From contig NZ_BAFB01000169.1 of the NCBI RefSeq assembly GCF_000248075.1, positions 1 to 34,760 on the forward strand: 34,760 bases of DNA, written 5' to 3'. The translations under genes were made by a program, and so were the position numbers. The stretch is from Gordonia otitidis NBRC 100426 (GTDB taxonomy: Bacteria > Actinomycetota > Actinomycetes > Mycobacteriales > Mycobacteriaceae). Below are positions 16,253-24,703 of the stretch, piece after piece; the first letter of the stretch is position 1, and every line of letters starts with the position of its first letter. The notes under the pieces were generated by a model. That model ran no database searches. It worked only from the letters and a program-made list of their open reading frames with translations, and was not told the DNA's origin.

Positions 16253-17731
16253 TCAGTCGGCCTGTTTCGCGGCGTCGAGTTGCTTTGTCTCGGATTCGAC
16301 GGTGTGCAGACCGAGTCCCTCTTCTTCGGGGAGCAGTTCGCGCTCGCCGGTCATCGGATTGGTCTCCTCGAGTGGTGGCACAGGCTGACCGTCGAGGACG
16401 AGTTTCATTCTCTCCTTGTCGAGTTCACCCTCCCAAGCGGCAACGACGAACGTGGCCACGCAGTTTCCGATGAGGTTGACCGAGACGCGCATCGAGTCCA
16501 TGATTCGGTCGGCGCCGAGCAGTAGGGCAACGGCCGCAACGGGAATCGAGCCGTGTCCGATCGCCGAGACCGTTGCCGACAACGCCAGGAACGACGAACC
16601 CGGCACTCCGGCCATGCCTTTCGACGTCAACATCAGGACGAGCATGGCGGTCAACTGTTCTCCGAGACTCAGGTGCACGCCCATCGCCTGCGAGAGGAAC
16701 AGCACGCAGATCGACAGGTAGAGCGTCGCGCCGTCGAGATTGAAGGAATAACCGGTCGGGACGACGAGGCCGGTGGTCGACCTCGAGCAGCCCGCGTAGG
16801 TCAGCTTGGTCATGATCCGGGGGAGCACCACCTCCGTCGAGGCGGTGCCGAGCGCCACGAACAGTTCGTCCTTGATGTAGACGATGAACTTCCACAGATT
16901 GACCCCGGCGAAGATCCGTACGATCCCCGCGAGCACCAGGATGAACAGCACCGCGGCGAGGTAGCAGCACGCGATGAGTTTGCCGTAGCTGCCCAGCGAC
17001 GAAATGCCGTACTGGCCGATGATGTAGGCCATCGCGCCGAACGCACCGAGTGGGGCGAGCTTCATGATCCAGCCGATCATGGTGAAGAAGACGTGGCTCG
17101 ACTGGTCGACGAACCCCAGCACGATGGGCGCTTTGCTGCCGATCTTGGCCAATGCGAGACCGAAGAGCACGGCGAAGAACAGTACCTGGAGCAACTCGTT
17201 CTCGGCGAACGCAGAGATTGCCGACGTCGGGATGATGTTCATCAGGAACTCGACGGTGTGGGGGAGTTCGCCGTTGCTGGTCTTCTCCGCGACCGCCTCG
17301 GCACCCGTCGCGAGTGTCTGAGGGTTGATGTCGAAACCGGCGCCCGGCTTGACGAGGTTGCCGATCACCAGGCCGAAGATCAGCGCGAACGTCGTCACGG
17401 CCTCGAAGTAGATGAGTGCCTTGATCCCGATGCGGCCGACGGCCTTCATGTCGCCGACGTGCGCGATGCCCAGCACCACGGTGCAGAAGATGATGGGTGC
17501 GATCAGCATCTTGATGAGCTTGATGAAGCCGTCGGCTAGCGGTTTGAGGCCGGAGCCGAAGTCGGGCCACACAGCGCCGATCACGATGCCCGCAATGATG
17601 GCCACGATCAGCCACGTGAACATCGACTTGTACCAGGGTGTCTTGGTGCGCTCGGCGGGAGCGTCGGGGAGTGCTATGTCTGTCGTCACCGCGCAAGTGT
17701 CGGACAAGTCGGATTCGTCGTTGTGAGCCAA
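16253..17731 (-). CDS. dctA: C4-dicarboxylate/cation symporter (DctA, DAACS family)
   Basis: The 492-aa membrane protein belongs to the glutamate/dicarboxylate symporter family that imports succinate, fumarate and malate with H+ or Na+. Diagnostic segments are [17 protein letters not shown], which is the NLDG substrate-site helix, and the second hairpin [16 protein letters not shown]. The C-terminal tail (about 430-492) is acidic and soluble. The frame opens with a TTG at 17731 that has AAGG 8 nt ahead; a GTG at 17689 (VTTDIALP) is the alternative start. It diverges from mprA, sharing a 123-base promoter region. Confidence 0.9.
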   Translation of the reverse strand: MAHNDESDLSDTCAVTTDIALPDAPAERTKTPWYKSMFTWLIVAIIAGIVIGAVWPDFGSGLKPLADGFIKLIKMLIAPIIFCTVVLGIAHVGDMKAVGRIGIKALIYFEAVTTFALIFGLVIGNLVKPGAGFDINPQTLATGAEAVAEKTSNGELPHTVEFLMNIIPTSAISAFAENELLQVLFFAVLFGLALAKIGSKAPIVLGFVDQSSHVFFTMIGWIMKLAPLGAFGAMAYIIGQYGISSLGSYGKLIACCYLAAVLFILVLAGIVRIFAGVNLWKFIVYIKDELFVALGTASTEVVLPRIMTKLTYAGCSRSTTGLVVPTGYSFNLDGATLYLSICVLFLSQAMGVHLSLGEQLTAMLVLMLTSKGMAGVPGSSFLALSATVSAIGHGSIPVAAVALLLGADRIMDSMRVSVNLIGNCVATFVVAAWEGELDKERMKLVLDGQPVPPLEETNPMTGERELLPEEEGLGLHTVESETKQLDAAKQAD

Positions 17732-17813
17732 CTGTTGCGCCTTGGTAAACGTTTGCGATCTGCATGCGCGAATTCAACGGACCCGCGTCACGATGTTGCG
17801 GGATTCCGCGCGT

Positions 17814-17847
17814 TGCTCAGCGGTCTCTCAGTCGAAGTGGATAAGAC
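17814..17847 (+). promoter_or_regulatory. Candidate MprA box and -10 region of mprA
   Basis: TGCTCAG (17814-17820) and CTCTCAG (17825-17831) form a direct repeat with an 11-bp period, one helical turn. TAAGAC at 17842-17847 lies 7 nt before the mprA ATG and could be a weak -10 box. MprA of mycobacteria is known to bind loosely conserved direct repeats and to regulate its own gene, so this is a natural autoregulatory site. Confidence 0.45.
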
Positions 17848-17854
17848 TGTCTAC

Positions 17855-18541
17855 ATGCGCATTCTTGTTGTCGACGACGACCGCGCGGTTCGCGAGTCGC
17901 TGCGCCGGTCGCTCACGTTCAACGGCTACACCGTCGACACCGCGGGTGACGGCATCGAAGCGCTGGAGAAGATCGTGGCCGAGCGCCCGGACGTCGCGAT
18001 TCTCGATGTCATGATGCCTCGGCTCGACGGACTTGAGGTGTGCCGTCGACTGCGTTCCACCGGCGACGACCTGCCCATCCTGGTGCTCACCGCCCGGGAC
18101 ACCGTTTCCGAGAGGGTCTCGGGTCTCGACGCGGGCGCCGACGACTACCTGCCCAAGCCATTCGCACTCGAAGAACTGCTCGCACGCCTGCGTGCACTGC
18201 TACGGCGTGCCGCCCCCGAGGATGACGCCGATTCGGAGGCATTGACCTTCGCCGATCTGTCGCTCGATCCGGTGACCCGTGACGTCTCACGCGGCGAACG
18301 ACAGATCAGCCTGACGCGGACCGAGTTCGCGCTCCTCGAGATGCTGATGGCGAACCCGCGTCGCGTGCTCTCCCGCAGTCGAATCCTCGAGGAGGTGTGG
18401 GGCTACGACTTCCCGACGTCGGGCAACGCGCTCGAGGTCTACGTCGGATATCTGCGGCGCAAGACCGAGGCCGACGGCGAATCGCGGTTGATCCACACCG
18501 TCCGGGGCGTCGGCTATGTGTTGCGAGAGACGCCGCCGTAG
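17855..18541 (+). CDS. mprA: Response regulator MprA (OmpR/PhoB family)
   Basis: The 228-aa protein has a receiver domain (1-115) with the acidic pocket VVDDD (5-9), phospho-acceptor Asp51 in [12 protein letters not shown], Thr79 and Lys101, followed by a winged-helix DNA-binding domain (about 130-228) with [14 protein letters not shown] and the VYVGYLRRK recognition region. It controls envelope-stress genes with the sensor encoded next, as in mycobacterial MprAB, which regulates sigE, sigB and pepD. The open frame extends upstream to 17723, but MRILVVDDD at 17855 is the true start by homology. The stop overlaps the sensor start by one base. Confidence 0.95.
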   Translation: MRILVVDDDRAVRESLRRSLTFNGYTVDTAGDGIEALEKIVAERPDVAILDVMMPRLDGLEVCRRLRSTGDDLPILVLTARDTVSERVSGLDAGADDYLPKPFALEELLARLRALLRRAAPEDDADSEALTFADLSLDPVTRDVSRGERQISLTRTEFALLEMLMANPRRVLSRSRILEEVWGYDFPTSGNALEVYVGYLRRKTEADGESRLIHTVRGVGYVLRETPP

Positions 18542-20031
18542 TGCCATCCGTGCTTCGTCTGCGCCTCGCCCGGCTCTGGCTGAGAGTGCGACCGAAGGGC
18601 GGGGCAGGCGAGATGCGCGACCCGATGCCCCTGACCAGGTTGGTCTCACTGCGTCTGCGCGTCACTCTGCTCTCGGCGACGGTCGTGTTGGTTTCCGTGG
18701 GTCTGATGGCGGGGGCAGCGTATTTCGTGGTGTACCGCGCCATGTACAACGAGGTCGACAATCAGCTCGAGAGCCGTGCCGACGGCATGACCGCGCTCGC
18801 GAAGATGGGCACGCTCAACGACCGTCCCGAGGCGTTGGTCGCGGGAACGGTCTTCTCGACCAACATCTCTCTCGCCCTGGTGAAGCCGAGCGGACAGACG
18901 TATCTCGTGGGATCGGTGCCCTTCGAAGATGTCGAGCGCAAGATCGCGCGCTCACCGTCGAATCCGGGTAACAACCTGCAGAGCCTGCGGACCGTCAACA
19001 ACCAGCGGGTTCTCGCGCGCAAGCTCGACGACGGCAACACGCTGATCCTGGCGCAGAGTCTGTTGCACACCGATCGGGTGCTGAAACGGCTCGCATGGGT
19101 GTTGTTCGTCGTCGGATGTGGCGGCGTCGCGCTCGCGGCGGTGGCGGGAACGACGGTGGCGCGTGCCGGACTTCGACCCGTCGCTCGGTTGACCCGTGCG
19201 ACAGAGCGTGTTGCACGTACCCAGGACCTCACCCCGATGCCGGTCGCCGGCAACGACGAATTGGCCCGTCTCACCGAGAGTTTCAACACCATGTTGCGCG
19301 CGTTGGCGCAGTCTCGTGACCAACAGGCCCGCCTGGTTGCCGACGCCGGTCACGAATTGCGTACTCCGCTCACCTCATTGCGGACCAACCTCGAATTGCT
19401 GATGGCAGCAAGCGAACCCGGCGCACCGGCGGTCCCCGCAGCCGACATGATCGAACTCCGCTCGGACGTCATGGCGCAGATCGAGGAGTTGTCCACGTTG
19501 GTGGGCGATCTCGTCGACCTCGCGCGTGAGGACACCCCCGAGGTGGTCTTCGAGGAGGTCGACCTCGACGAGCTCGTCGAAACAGCTCTCGAACGCGTAC
19601 GCCGACGCCGTGTCGACGTCGAGTTCGAGGTGCATCTCGAGCCGTGGTTCGTGTTCGGGGAGCAGCACGGGCTGTCGCGGGCCGTGGTCAACGTGCTCGA
19701 CAACGCCGCGAAGTGGAGTCCGCGCGGGCGCTCGGTGCTTGTGACACTGAGACAACTCGACGCCGGCACCGCCGAGTTCTCGGTCTCCGACGCCGGTCCC
19801 GGAATCCCACCCGAGGATCGCGAATTGGTGTTCGAGCGCTTCTATCGGTCGACTCAGTCGCGGTCGATGCCCGGATCGGGCCTCGGCCTGGCGATCGTGC
19901 GGCAGGTCGTCGACCGGATGGGTGGAACGGTCAGCGCCGACCAGTCCAGCCTCGGCGGTGCGATGATCACGATGACGCTGCCCGGACGACCGACACCGGT
20001 GGAACCTTCACCACGCGTGGTTCGTCAATAG
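18541..20031 (+). CDS. mprB: Sensor histidine kinase MprB
   Basis: The 496-aa kinase has two membrane helices (about residues 43-63 and 182-202) flanking an extracytoplasmic sensor domain, then a HAMP linker (AGLRPVARLTRATERVA), the H-box DAGHELRTPLTSL, N-box NVLDNAAKWSP, and G-boxes DAGPGIP and GSGLGLAIV. It autophosphorylates on the H-box histidine in response to envelope stress and phosphorylates MprA. The GTG at 18541 overlaps the mprA stop codon (TAGTG) and is chosen for this coupling; an ATG at 18613 is a later alternative. Sequence is close to mycobacterial MprB along its length. Confidence 0.93.
   Translation: MPSVLRLRLARLWLRVRPKGGAGEMRDPMPLTRLVSLRLRVTLLSATVVLVSVGLMAGAAYFVVYRAMYNEVDNQLESRADGMTALAKMGTLNDRPEALVAGTVFSTNISLALVKPSGQTYLVGSVPFEDVERKIARSPSNPGNNLQSLRTVNNQRVLARKLDDGNTLILAQSLLHTDRVLKRLAWVLFVVGCGGVALAAVAGTTVARAGLRPVARLTRATERVARTQDLTPMPVAGNDELARLTESFNTMLRALAQSRDQQARLVADAGHELRTPLTSLRTNLELLMAASEPGAPAVPAADMIELRSDVMAQIEELSTLVGDLVDLAREDTPEVVFEEVDLDELVETALERVRRRRVDVEFEVHLEPWFVFGEQHGLSRAVVNVLDNAAKWSPRGRSVLVTLRQLDAGTAEFSVSDAGPGIPPEDRELVFERFYRSTQSRSMPGSGLGLAIVRQVVDRMGGTVSADQSSLGGAMITMTLPGRPTPVEPSPRVVRQ
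20001..20026 (+). promoter_or_regulatory. Candidate ECF-sigma (SigE-like) promoter of pepD inside the end of mprB
   Basis: GGAACC (20001-20006) and CGTC (20023-20026) are separated by 16 nt, the pattern of ECF sigma promoters. Transcription would begin near 20033, just after the mprB stop. In mycobacteria pepD is known to be controlled by both MprA and SigE, which supports the call. Confidence 0.4.
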
Positions 20032-20061
20032 TTCCGAGGCATGTGAGTTCCGAGGCATGTG
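20030..20061 (+). repeat. Exact 16-bp tandem duplication at the mprB stop
   Basis: AGTTCCGAGGCATGTG occurs twice without a gap at 20030-20045 and 20046-20061. The first copy contains the last two bases of the mprB stop codon. It lies at the predicted transcription start of pepD. Confidence 0.9.
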
Positions 20062-20246
20062 CACCGCAGTGAGGTTTCGGGGCACGGGTTTCGCGGCGAC
20101 ACTTCGGGCCTATCGCCCGCTCACGCGGATGGTGAGTCCCATAGGGTTGAGCCACATGGAGTGCGCGTCGGACGAGATGTGGAGTCCGAGGTGAGAACGG
20201 TCGACAGGCGTGATGGCCTGCACAAGACAAGGGAAGAAACACGACG

Positions 20247-21617
20247 ATGACAGGTGGAGGCCCGCACGGGGGGAATCCGTACGGAAACGACCCGCAGACA
20301 AGCGGATTCCCCGCGTACGGATCGGGTCGCGGCGACGGCGGGCAGCAACCCGGGTACGGTGCTCGACCGACTCAGCCTTATTACGGGCCTCCCGCAGGTC
20401 AGCAGGCGTGGGGCGCGACCGGCACGACGGACAGTGGGCGGCCTCATGGCGGATTCGACCAGGGACCCGGCGGGTCTGACCACGGGTCGGGTACCGCTGC
20501 GCAGCAGAAGAAGTCCCGCGGTGGGCTGATCGCCGCGCTCGTCGCTGGTGCTCTCGTGGTCGGCCTCGTCGCCGGCGCGATCGGTGGAATCGTCGGCGCG
20601 AAGACCACCGACGACTCGTCGTCGAGCAGTGCGCTACCGCTCGGCGGTGATCCGAACACCGGCAGCGGCAACAACGAACCGGCAGCGCCCGCCGGCTCCA
20701 TCCAGGAGGTCGCCGCCAAGACCCTTCCGTCCGTGGTGTCGATCGATGTCATCAGTGGATCGGAGGCGGGGGAGGGCTCCGGCGTCGTCCTCAGTGACGA
20801 CGGCGTCATCATGACCAACAACCACGTCGTCGCGGGAACCTCCGGCAACGCACGGGGATCGCAGATCCAGGTGAACTTCCAGGACGGTTCACGCGCGGCG
20901 GCACGTCTGGTCGGTGCGGATTCGATCTCCGACATCGCGGTGATCAAGGTCGACAAGCGCGGGCTCACCCCGATCAACGTCGGAACGTCGAAGAATTTGG
21001 CCGTCGGTCAGTCCGTCATCGCGATCGGAGCGCCGCTCGGCCTGCAGGGCACGGTGACCACCGGCATCATCAGCGCATTGAACCGGCCGGTGTCGACGTC
21101 TCGCGAAGGCGGCACGACGTCGGTGATCGACGCCATCCAGACCGACGCCGCGATCAACCCCGGCAACTCGGGTGGCGCTCTGGTCAATGCGCGAGGGGCA
21201 TTGATCGGCATCAACACGGCGATCGCGTCGCTCGGCGCCTCGGAACAGCAGCAGAGCGGCAGCATCGGGTTAGGCTTCGCGATCCCGATCGACCAGGCCA
21301 TCAGGGTCGCCAATGAACTGCAGAAGACGGGCAAGGCGTCGCATGCGAGTCTCGGTGTCCAGGTGCGCCCCAACAGCCCCGCGGAGACGCCGGGAGCCGT
21401 GGTATCCGACGTCACGGCGGGCGGTCCGGCCGCGCAGGCGGGTATCCCCAAGAACGCGATCGTGACAAAACTCGACGACCGCAACATCGCCTCGGGCGAC
21501 GCGCTGGTCGCGGCGGTGCGTTCACACGCGCCGGGCGAGAAGGTCACGGTCACCTACGTGGCGAACGGCCAGACGCGAACCGCATCGGTGACGCTGGGAA
21601 CCCTCACGACCAACTGA
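20247..21617 (+). CDS. pepD: HtrA-type serine protease PepD
   Basis: The 456-aa protein has a disordered Gly/Pro/Gln-rich cytoplasmic tail (1-88), one membrane helix (about 93-117), a Ser/Asn-rich linker, a trypsin-like protease domain and a C-terminal PDZ domain (about 345-450). The catalytic triad is His193 in TNNHVVAG, Asp229 in SISDIAVIKV and Ser308 in NPGNSGGAL. It is an extracytoplasmic quality-control protease and chaperone of the envelope-stress response. It follows mprAB on the same strand after 215 bases, so it is both a likely target and a partner of that system. The ATG is preceded by GGGAAG. Confidence 0.95.
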   Translation: MTGGGPHGGNPYGNDPQTSGFPAYGSGRGDGGQQPGYGARPTQPYYGPPAGQQAWGATGTTDSGRPHGGFDQGPGGSDHGSGTAAQQKKSRGGLIAALVAGALVVGLVAGAIGGIVGAKTTDDSSSSSALPLGGDPNTGSGNNEPAAPAGSIQEVAAKTLPSVVSIDVISGSEAGEGSGVVLSDDGVIMTNNHVVAGTSGNARGSQIQVNFQDGSRAAARLVGADSISDIAVIKVDKRGLTPINVGTSKNLAVGQSVIAIGAPLGLQGTVTTGIISALNRPVSTSREGGTTSVIDAIQTDAAINPGNSGGALVNARGALIGINTAIASLGASEQQQSGSIGLGFAIPIDQAIRVANELQKTGKASHASLGVQVRPNSPAETPGAVVSDVTAGGPAAQAGIPKNAIVTKLDDRNIASGDALVAAVRSHAPGEKVTVTYVANGQTRTASVTLGTLTTN

Positions 21618-21715
21618 TCGACCCGAGTGGATCGACAACCGACTCATCATCGAGGCCCCGGATCTGAGACCATGAGCACGGGGCGAGAACAGGCGAGAAC
21701 GAGAAAGAGGCGAGC

Positions 21716-22369
21716 ATGATCGAATCAAGCCGCAGTCCGCAAGGCTCCACCCTCACCGACGATGCGTCGAGCGTGATCGATCCCATCGCGTTGGAGCCTT
21801 CCGAGGTCGATCCCGCCGATGTGGTCGCCGCCGACGCCGCCGCACGCGAATTCGTCGCTCGCCACATCGGCGAGGCAGCACAGGCTTCGGGCGACGAGAT
21901 CGGCCGGGCGTTGGTGGTCGTTGTCGACGACCAGATCGCTCATGGCGAGGTCGCCGATTCACTCGGCCCGTTGGTGGGCGAGCTCCTCAACGAGGCAGGT
22001 TTCCACGTTGACGCGACGCTTGCGGTGTCCGGCGACGAGATCGAGATCCGCAATGCACTCAACACGGCGGTCATCGGTGGCGTCGACCTCGTCGTTTCCG
22101 TTGGTGGCGTCGGTGTCGGCGCTCGTGACGTGACCCCCGAAGCCACCGAGCCGCTGCTCGACCGACGGCTGCGTGGCATCGAGGAGGCTGTCCGCAGCTC
22201 CGGTCTCGCCGCCGGAGCAACCGACGGCGGCCTGTCTCGCGGACTCGCGGGCATCTCCGGGCAGACGCTGGTGGTCAACATCGCCGAATCGCGCGCAGCC
22301 GTACGCGACGGAATGGCAACTGTGGCACCGCTTGCGAAGCACGTGATCGAGTCGATCAGCGAATTCTGA
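21716..22369 (+). CDS. moaB2: MoaB2/MogA-like molybdopterin-binding fold protein
   Basis: The 217-aa protein has about 60 extra N-terminal residues, then a MoaB/Mog domain that follows mycobacterial MoaB2. Mog proteins adenylylate molybdopterin through a conserved GGTG loop; here the loop reads SVGGVGVGARDVTPEA, with GGVG at 130-133 and GA where canonical proteins have a Ser/Thr-Pro. The later substrate segment is also degenerate (VVNIAESRAAVRDG). A true cofactor role is therefore doubtful; it could be a regulatory paralogue. The ATG has GAGAAAGAGG upstream. It follows pepD by 98 bases on the same strand, a conserved arrangement. Confidence 0.85.
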   Translation: MIESSRSPQGSTLTDDASSVIDPIALEPSEVDPADVVAADAAAREFVARHIGEAAQASGDEIGRALVVVVDDQIAHGEVADSLGPLVGELLNEAGFHVDATLAVSGDEIEIRNALNTAVIGGVDLVVSVGGVGVGARDVTPEATEPLLDRRLRGIEEAVRSSGLAAGATDGGLSRGLAGISGQTLVVNIAESRAAVRDGMATVAPLAKHVIESISEF

Positions 22370-22460
22370 GACGCCAACCGCGCGTATCTATCACCAAATG
22401 CAGCTCAACGCATGAGTTGGATTCACGCGCTGTTCACCAGAAATTCGCCGAACGTCCTTC

Positions 22461-22466
22461 TATCCT
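22461..22466 (+). promoter_or_regulatory. Candidate -10 box of the 61-aa gene
   Basis: TATCCT fits TAnnnT and would give a short leader before the ATG at 22487. No -35 box with normal spacing is evident. Confidence 0.3.
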
Positions 22467-22486
22467 GATGAGACGAGATTCCTGAT

Positions 22487-22672
22487 ATGTCGCGTGACGA
22501 CGAAAATCGCGCAACCGGAGCTGGTGTCCGACGGAAATCGAGACTTCGCCGTCGGATAGACGACGTTTTCGGTGACGATCTTCCTGAGACCACATCCGAC
22601 GAGAGTGGCGAAGGTCACAGCACGACTTCTCAGGAGTGGTATCGCGCCCAGCGGCCACCGCATTACGAGTGA
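22487..22672 (+). CDS. Small charged actinobacterial protein (61 aa), function unknown
   Basis: The protein has a basic front (RRKSRLRRRIDDVFGDDLPETT) split by an acidic middle and ends WYRAQRPPHYE. The combination of a VFGDxLPxTTxDE core and a terminal W-(Y/L)-x-x-x-(R/V)-PPH tail is one I associate with small conserved hypothetical proteins of actinobacteria, which argues it is real despite its size. There is no signal peptide, membrane helix or catalytic motif. The GAGACGAG sequence upstream is a weak ribosome binding site. It sits alone between moaB2 and the porin promoter region. Confidence 0.65.
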   Translation: MSRDDENRATGAGVRRKSRLRRRIDDVFGDDLPETTSDESGEGHSTTSQEWYRAQRPPHYE

Positions 22673-23057
22673 GCTGCGTCTTCCCAGGCCGACGGCCCAG
22701 CGTGTTTTCCTTCCGTTAACAGTAATTCTGTTAATAGCGTGAACTCCGGCTGCGGAATCGTGTAAGAGTTTGTTGAGATCCAGCTGAGCGTTGCTGTTGC
22801 TCGTTTTGATATAGCTCGGATAACGTTCGCTGCGACAACACTCGGTCCCCTGGGCGACCGGGAGCGTGGTCCTGCGGTCTGGCGTATGTCGGGCGGCAGC
22901 AGTGGAACGAGGGGGCTGGGAGATTAACGTTCCGGTGAGCATGACGAAACGCCGTGTTAACCGGAGCGGACGATGATTCCCGCGAGCCGCCAAGGTCAAC
23001 CCGAGGGAACGAGTTCGTCTCCCTCGGATAACAGCCGAATCCTGTGAGAGGGAACGA
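22673..23057 (+). promoter_or_regulatory. Long porin upstream region with palindrome and candidate promoter
   Basis: No gene is supported in these 385 bases. TTAACAG-TAATT-CTGTTAA (22716-22734) is a 7-5-7 palindrome suited to a dimeric regulator. TTGCTC (22797-22802) and TAACGT (22821-22826) with 18-bp spacing are a possible promoter, which leaves a leader of about 225 nt. Within the leader TCCGGT (22931-22936) can pair with ACCGGA (22960-22965). GAGGGA lies just before the porin ATG. Long porin leaders are also known for mspA of M. smegmatis. Confidence 0.4.
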
Positions 23058-23705
23058 ATGAGCAAGTTCAGCAAGCTTGGGCGCCGCGGAGCTGCTGCGG
23101 TCGCCGTCGCCGCTGCCGCGGTGATTGGCGCAACCAGCATGGGGGCGGGGCACGCGGAGGCGCAGAAGCTCGCCGACGGGTACAAGAAGGTCACCGGATT
23201 CAACGGTGAGCAGGTTGAGATGTGGCGCAAGAACGAGTCCGGCGGTCCCGTCGGGACGGTTGCGAACAACCCGCTCTCACGAGGTGTGAGTCTGTCCGGC
23301 ACGTACACCGCGAAGGGTTCGAGCGGTGTCGGAGGAACGTTGCACCTCGGCTACATCATCGGTTGCCAGGTCGACATCAGCGGCATCTCGCTAGGTCTCT
23401 CCAGCGGCTTCGACCTGACGACAGCTGCGCTGAGCGGTGCGTTCTCGTTGTCTCTCCCGATCAAGCCCGGTCAGGTGGCTTTCGTTTCCGACGTCTACGA
23501 CACCGACCTTTCGGACAAGGGCGTTGCTGCACTGCAGGTCTCCAACTACCAGGTCGAGCTGCCGCGTTGCGGTGGCTACGCAGCGGCTCGGTCGGTTGTC
23601 CAGGTTCTCGCGGCCAAGGGATACGACGCCAAGGATGGCACCCTGAACGCCGACGGCACCGTCATGCAGTCCACTCTCTACGGCCAGCCCTTCAACGTCA
23701 GTTGA
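23058..23705 (+). CDS. MspA-family outer-membrane porin, first copy
   Basis: The 215-aa precursor has a signal peptide of about 35 residues (basic start, Ala/Val core, GHAEA then Gln36). The mature part follows the MspA fold, an octameric goblet-shaped channel in the mycolate outer membrane that admits small hydrophilic nutrients. Matches include the GTLHLGYIIGCQV strand, FSLSLPIKPGQV and the C-terminal RCGGYAAARSVVQVL. There is one Cys in GCQV and one in RCGGY, which could form a disulfide. It is followed by a second porin after 75 bases and likely co-transcribed. Confidence 0.92.
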   Translation: MSKFSKLGRRGAAAVAVAAAAVIGATSMGAGHAEAQKLADGYKKVTGFNGEQVEMWRKNESGGPVGTVANNPLSRGVSLSGTYTAKGSSGVGGTLHLGYIIGCQVDISGISLGLSSGFDLTTAALSGAFSLSLPIKPGQVAFVSDVYDTDLSDKGVAALQVSNYQVELPRCGGYAAARSVVQVLAAKGYDAKDGTLNADGTVMQSTLYGQPFNVS

Positions 23706-23780
23706 GCGGCAGCAGGTAACCAGTAACAACTCTGAGATTTATCTGCTCGCATGCAGATCGACATTCCACGAAGGGGAATC

Positions 23781-24473
23781 ATGAAGAAGAGCTTCACACG
23801 CGGCTTGACTGCTGCGGCTGCGCTCACGGGCGCCGCGGTGATGGGTCTGAGCGGCCTGGGTGTGGGCGACGCCCACGCCAACGGAAAGGTGACCAAGGTG
23901 CTGGTCGACGGCACTCCCGTCACCATCGAAGTCACGGGCGAGCACGTCGACATCCAGCGGCCGACCAACTTGAGCCCGGTCAGCCGCGAGGCTTGGGGTT
24001 CGGGCAAGGTCAAGGTCACCGTCGGCGGCAAGGCTAAGGGCGGCTCCGTCAAGGTCGGATACGAGGTCGGTTGCCAGGTCAATTTCGGTGGCGAACTCGG
24101 TGTCGGTGATCCCGGCGCTGGAATTTCTGTTGCTCCGGATACTTCCGGGGGCCTCACGCCGACCACCTCGGGCACACTGCCTGCCCCTTCGGCGACCGCA
24201 ACCCTCGGGCCTGGCGGAGTGACTCAGGTGTGGTTGATCGGCAACATGGGTATCACGTCGAGCAACATCAGCAACACGCAGGATTCGAACTACGCGGTGA
24301 GCGGCTACACCTTCAGCGGCAATACAGGCAGCTTCGCGTACAGCCAGGAAGGCTTCCGCGTGAACAACTGTGCCGGTTACGCTGCTGCGCGCACCATCGT
24401 GCAGGTGTCTGTCAAGACTGATTCGGTCAAGGGCATCGTGAACTACACCGGCAAGCAGTTCAGCCTCGGCTGA
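23781..24473 (+). CDS. MspA-family outer-membrane porin, second copy
   Basis: The 230-aa precursor starts at the ATG with GAAGGGGA directly upstream; an upstream in-frame ATG at 23751 adds ten residues that would spoil the signal peptide. The signal ends near AHA33. The mature protein shares GCQV and NCAGYAAARTIVQV with the first copy but carries a Pro/Thr/Ser-rich insertion (about 110-145) where the first copy is shorter. Tandem, unequal MspA-type genes in Nocardia (NfpA/NfpB) build a mixed channel, so this pair may do likewise. Confidence 0.9.
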   Translation: MKKSFTRGLTAAAALTGAAVMGLSGLGVGDAHANGKVTKVLVDGTPVTIEVTGEHVDIQRPTNLSPVSREAWGSGKVKVTVGGKAKGGSVKVGYEVGCQVNFGGELGVGDPGAGISVAPDTSGGLTPTTSGTLPAPSATATLGPGGVTQVWLIGNMGITSSNISNTQDSNYAVSGYTFSGNTGSFAYSQEGFRVNNCAGYAAARTIVQVSVKTDSVKGIVNYTGKQFSLG

Positions 24474-24505
24474 TCGCGCTCGTCGCGCACAACTGAACAC
24501 ACACG

Positions 24506-24542
24506 CCTCGGGGCGGGAACCAATTGGGTTCCCGCCCCGAGG
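24506..24542 (+). terminator. Terminator of the porin operon
   Basis: A 16-bp perfect stem, 24506-24521 with 24527-24542, closes on a five-base AATTG loop, 32 bases after the second porin stop. It could also stop reverse-strand transcripts that read through the micro-ORF. Confidence 0.8.
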
Positions 24543-24589
24543 TCGTTGCTATGTGGGCTGAGATGCCCGCCGGCCGTCGGCCTACCGGT

Positions 24590-24703
24590 TCAGCTCCCGA
24601 AGAACGGGAACGGGAACCAGGGACGGGGCCGAGGGCGCGGCTGGGGCTGCGGCCGACCGTGGTTGGTCTGGCCCGGTCGCTGGTTGCCGTGAGGTTGAGG
24701 CAT
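24590..24703 (-). CDS. Pro/Arg-rich 37-aa peptide, candidate antimicrobial-like micro-ORF
   Basis: On the reverse strand the sequence GGAGGA lies 6 nt before an ATG at 24703, an excellent ribosome binding site in a window where many genes lack one. The frame has 37 codons and a TGA. It begins MPQPHGNQRPGQ, passes through RPQPQPRPRPRPW and ends FPFPFFGS. Proline is the most frequent residue; the central PRPRPRP run and aromatic-proline tail are reminiscent of proline-rich antimicrobial peptides. There is no signal peptide. It could also be a small structural or regulatory peptide, or not be expressed. It lies downstream of mscL, beyond that gene's terminator. Confidence 0.5.
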   Translation of the reverse strand: MPQPHGNQRPGQTNHGRPQPQPRPRPRPWFPFPFFGS

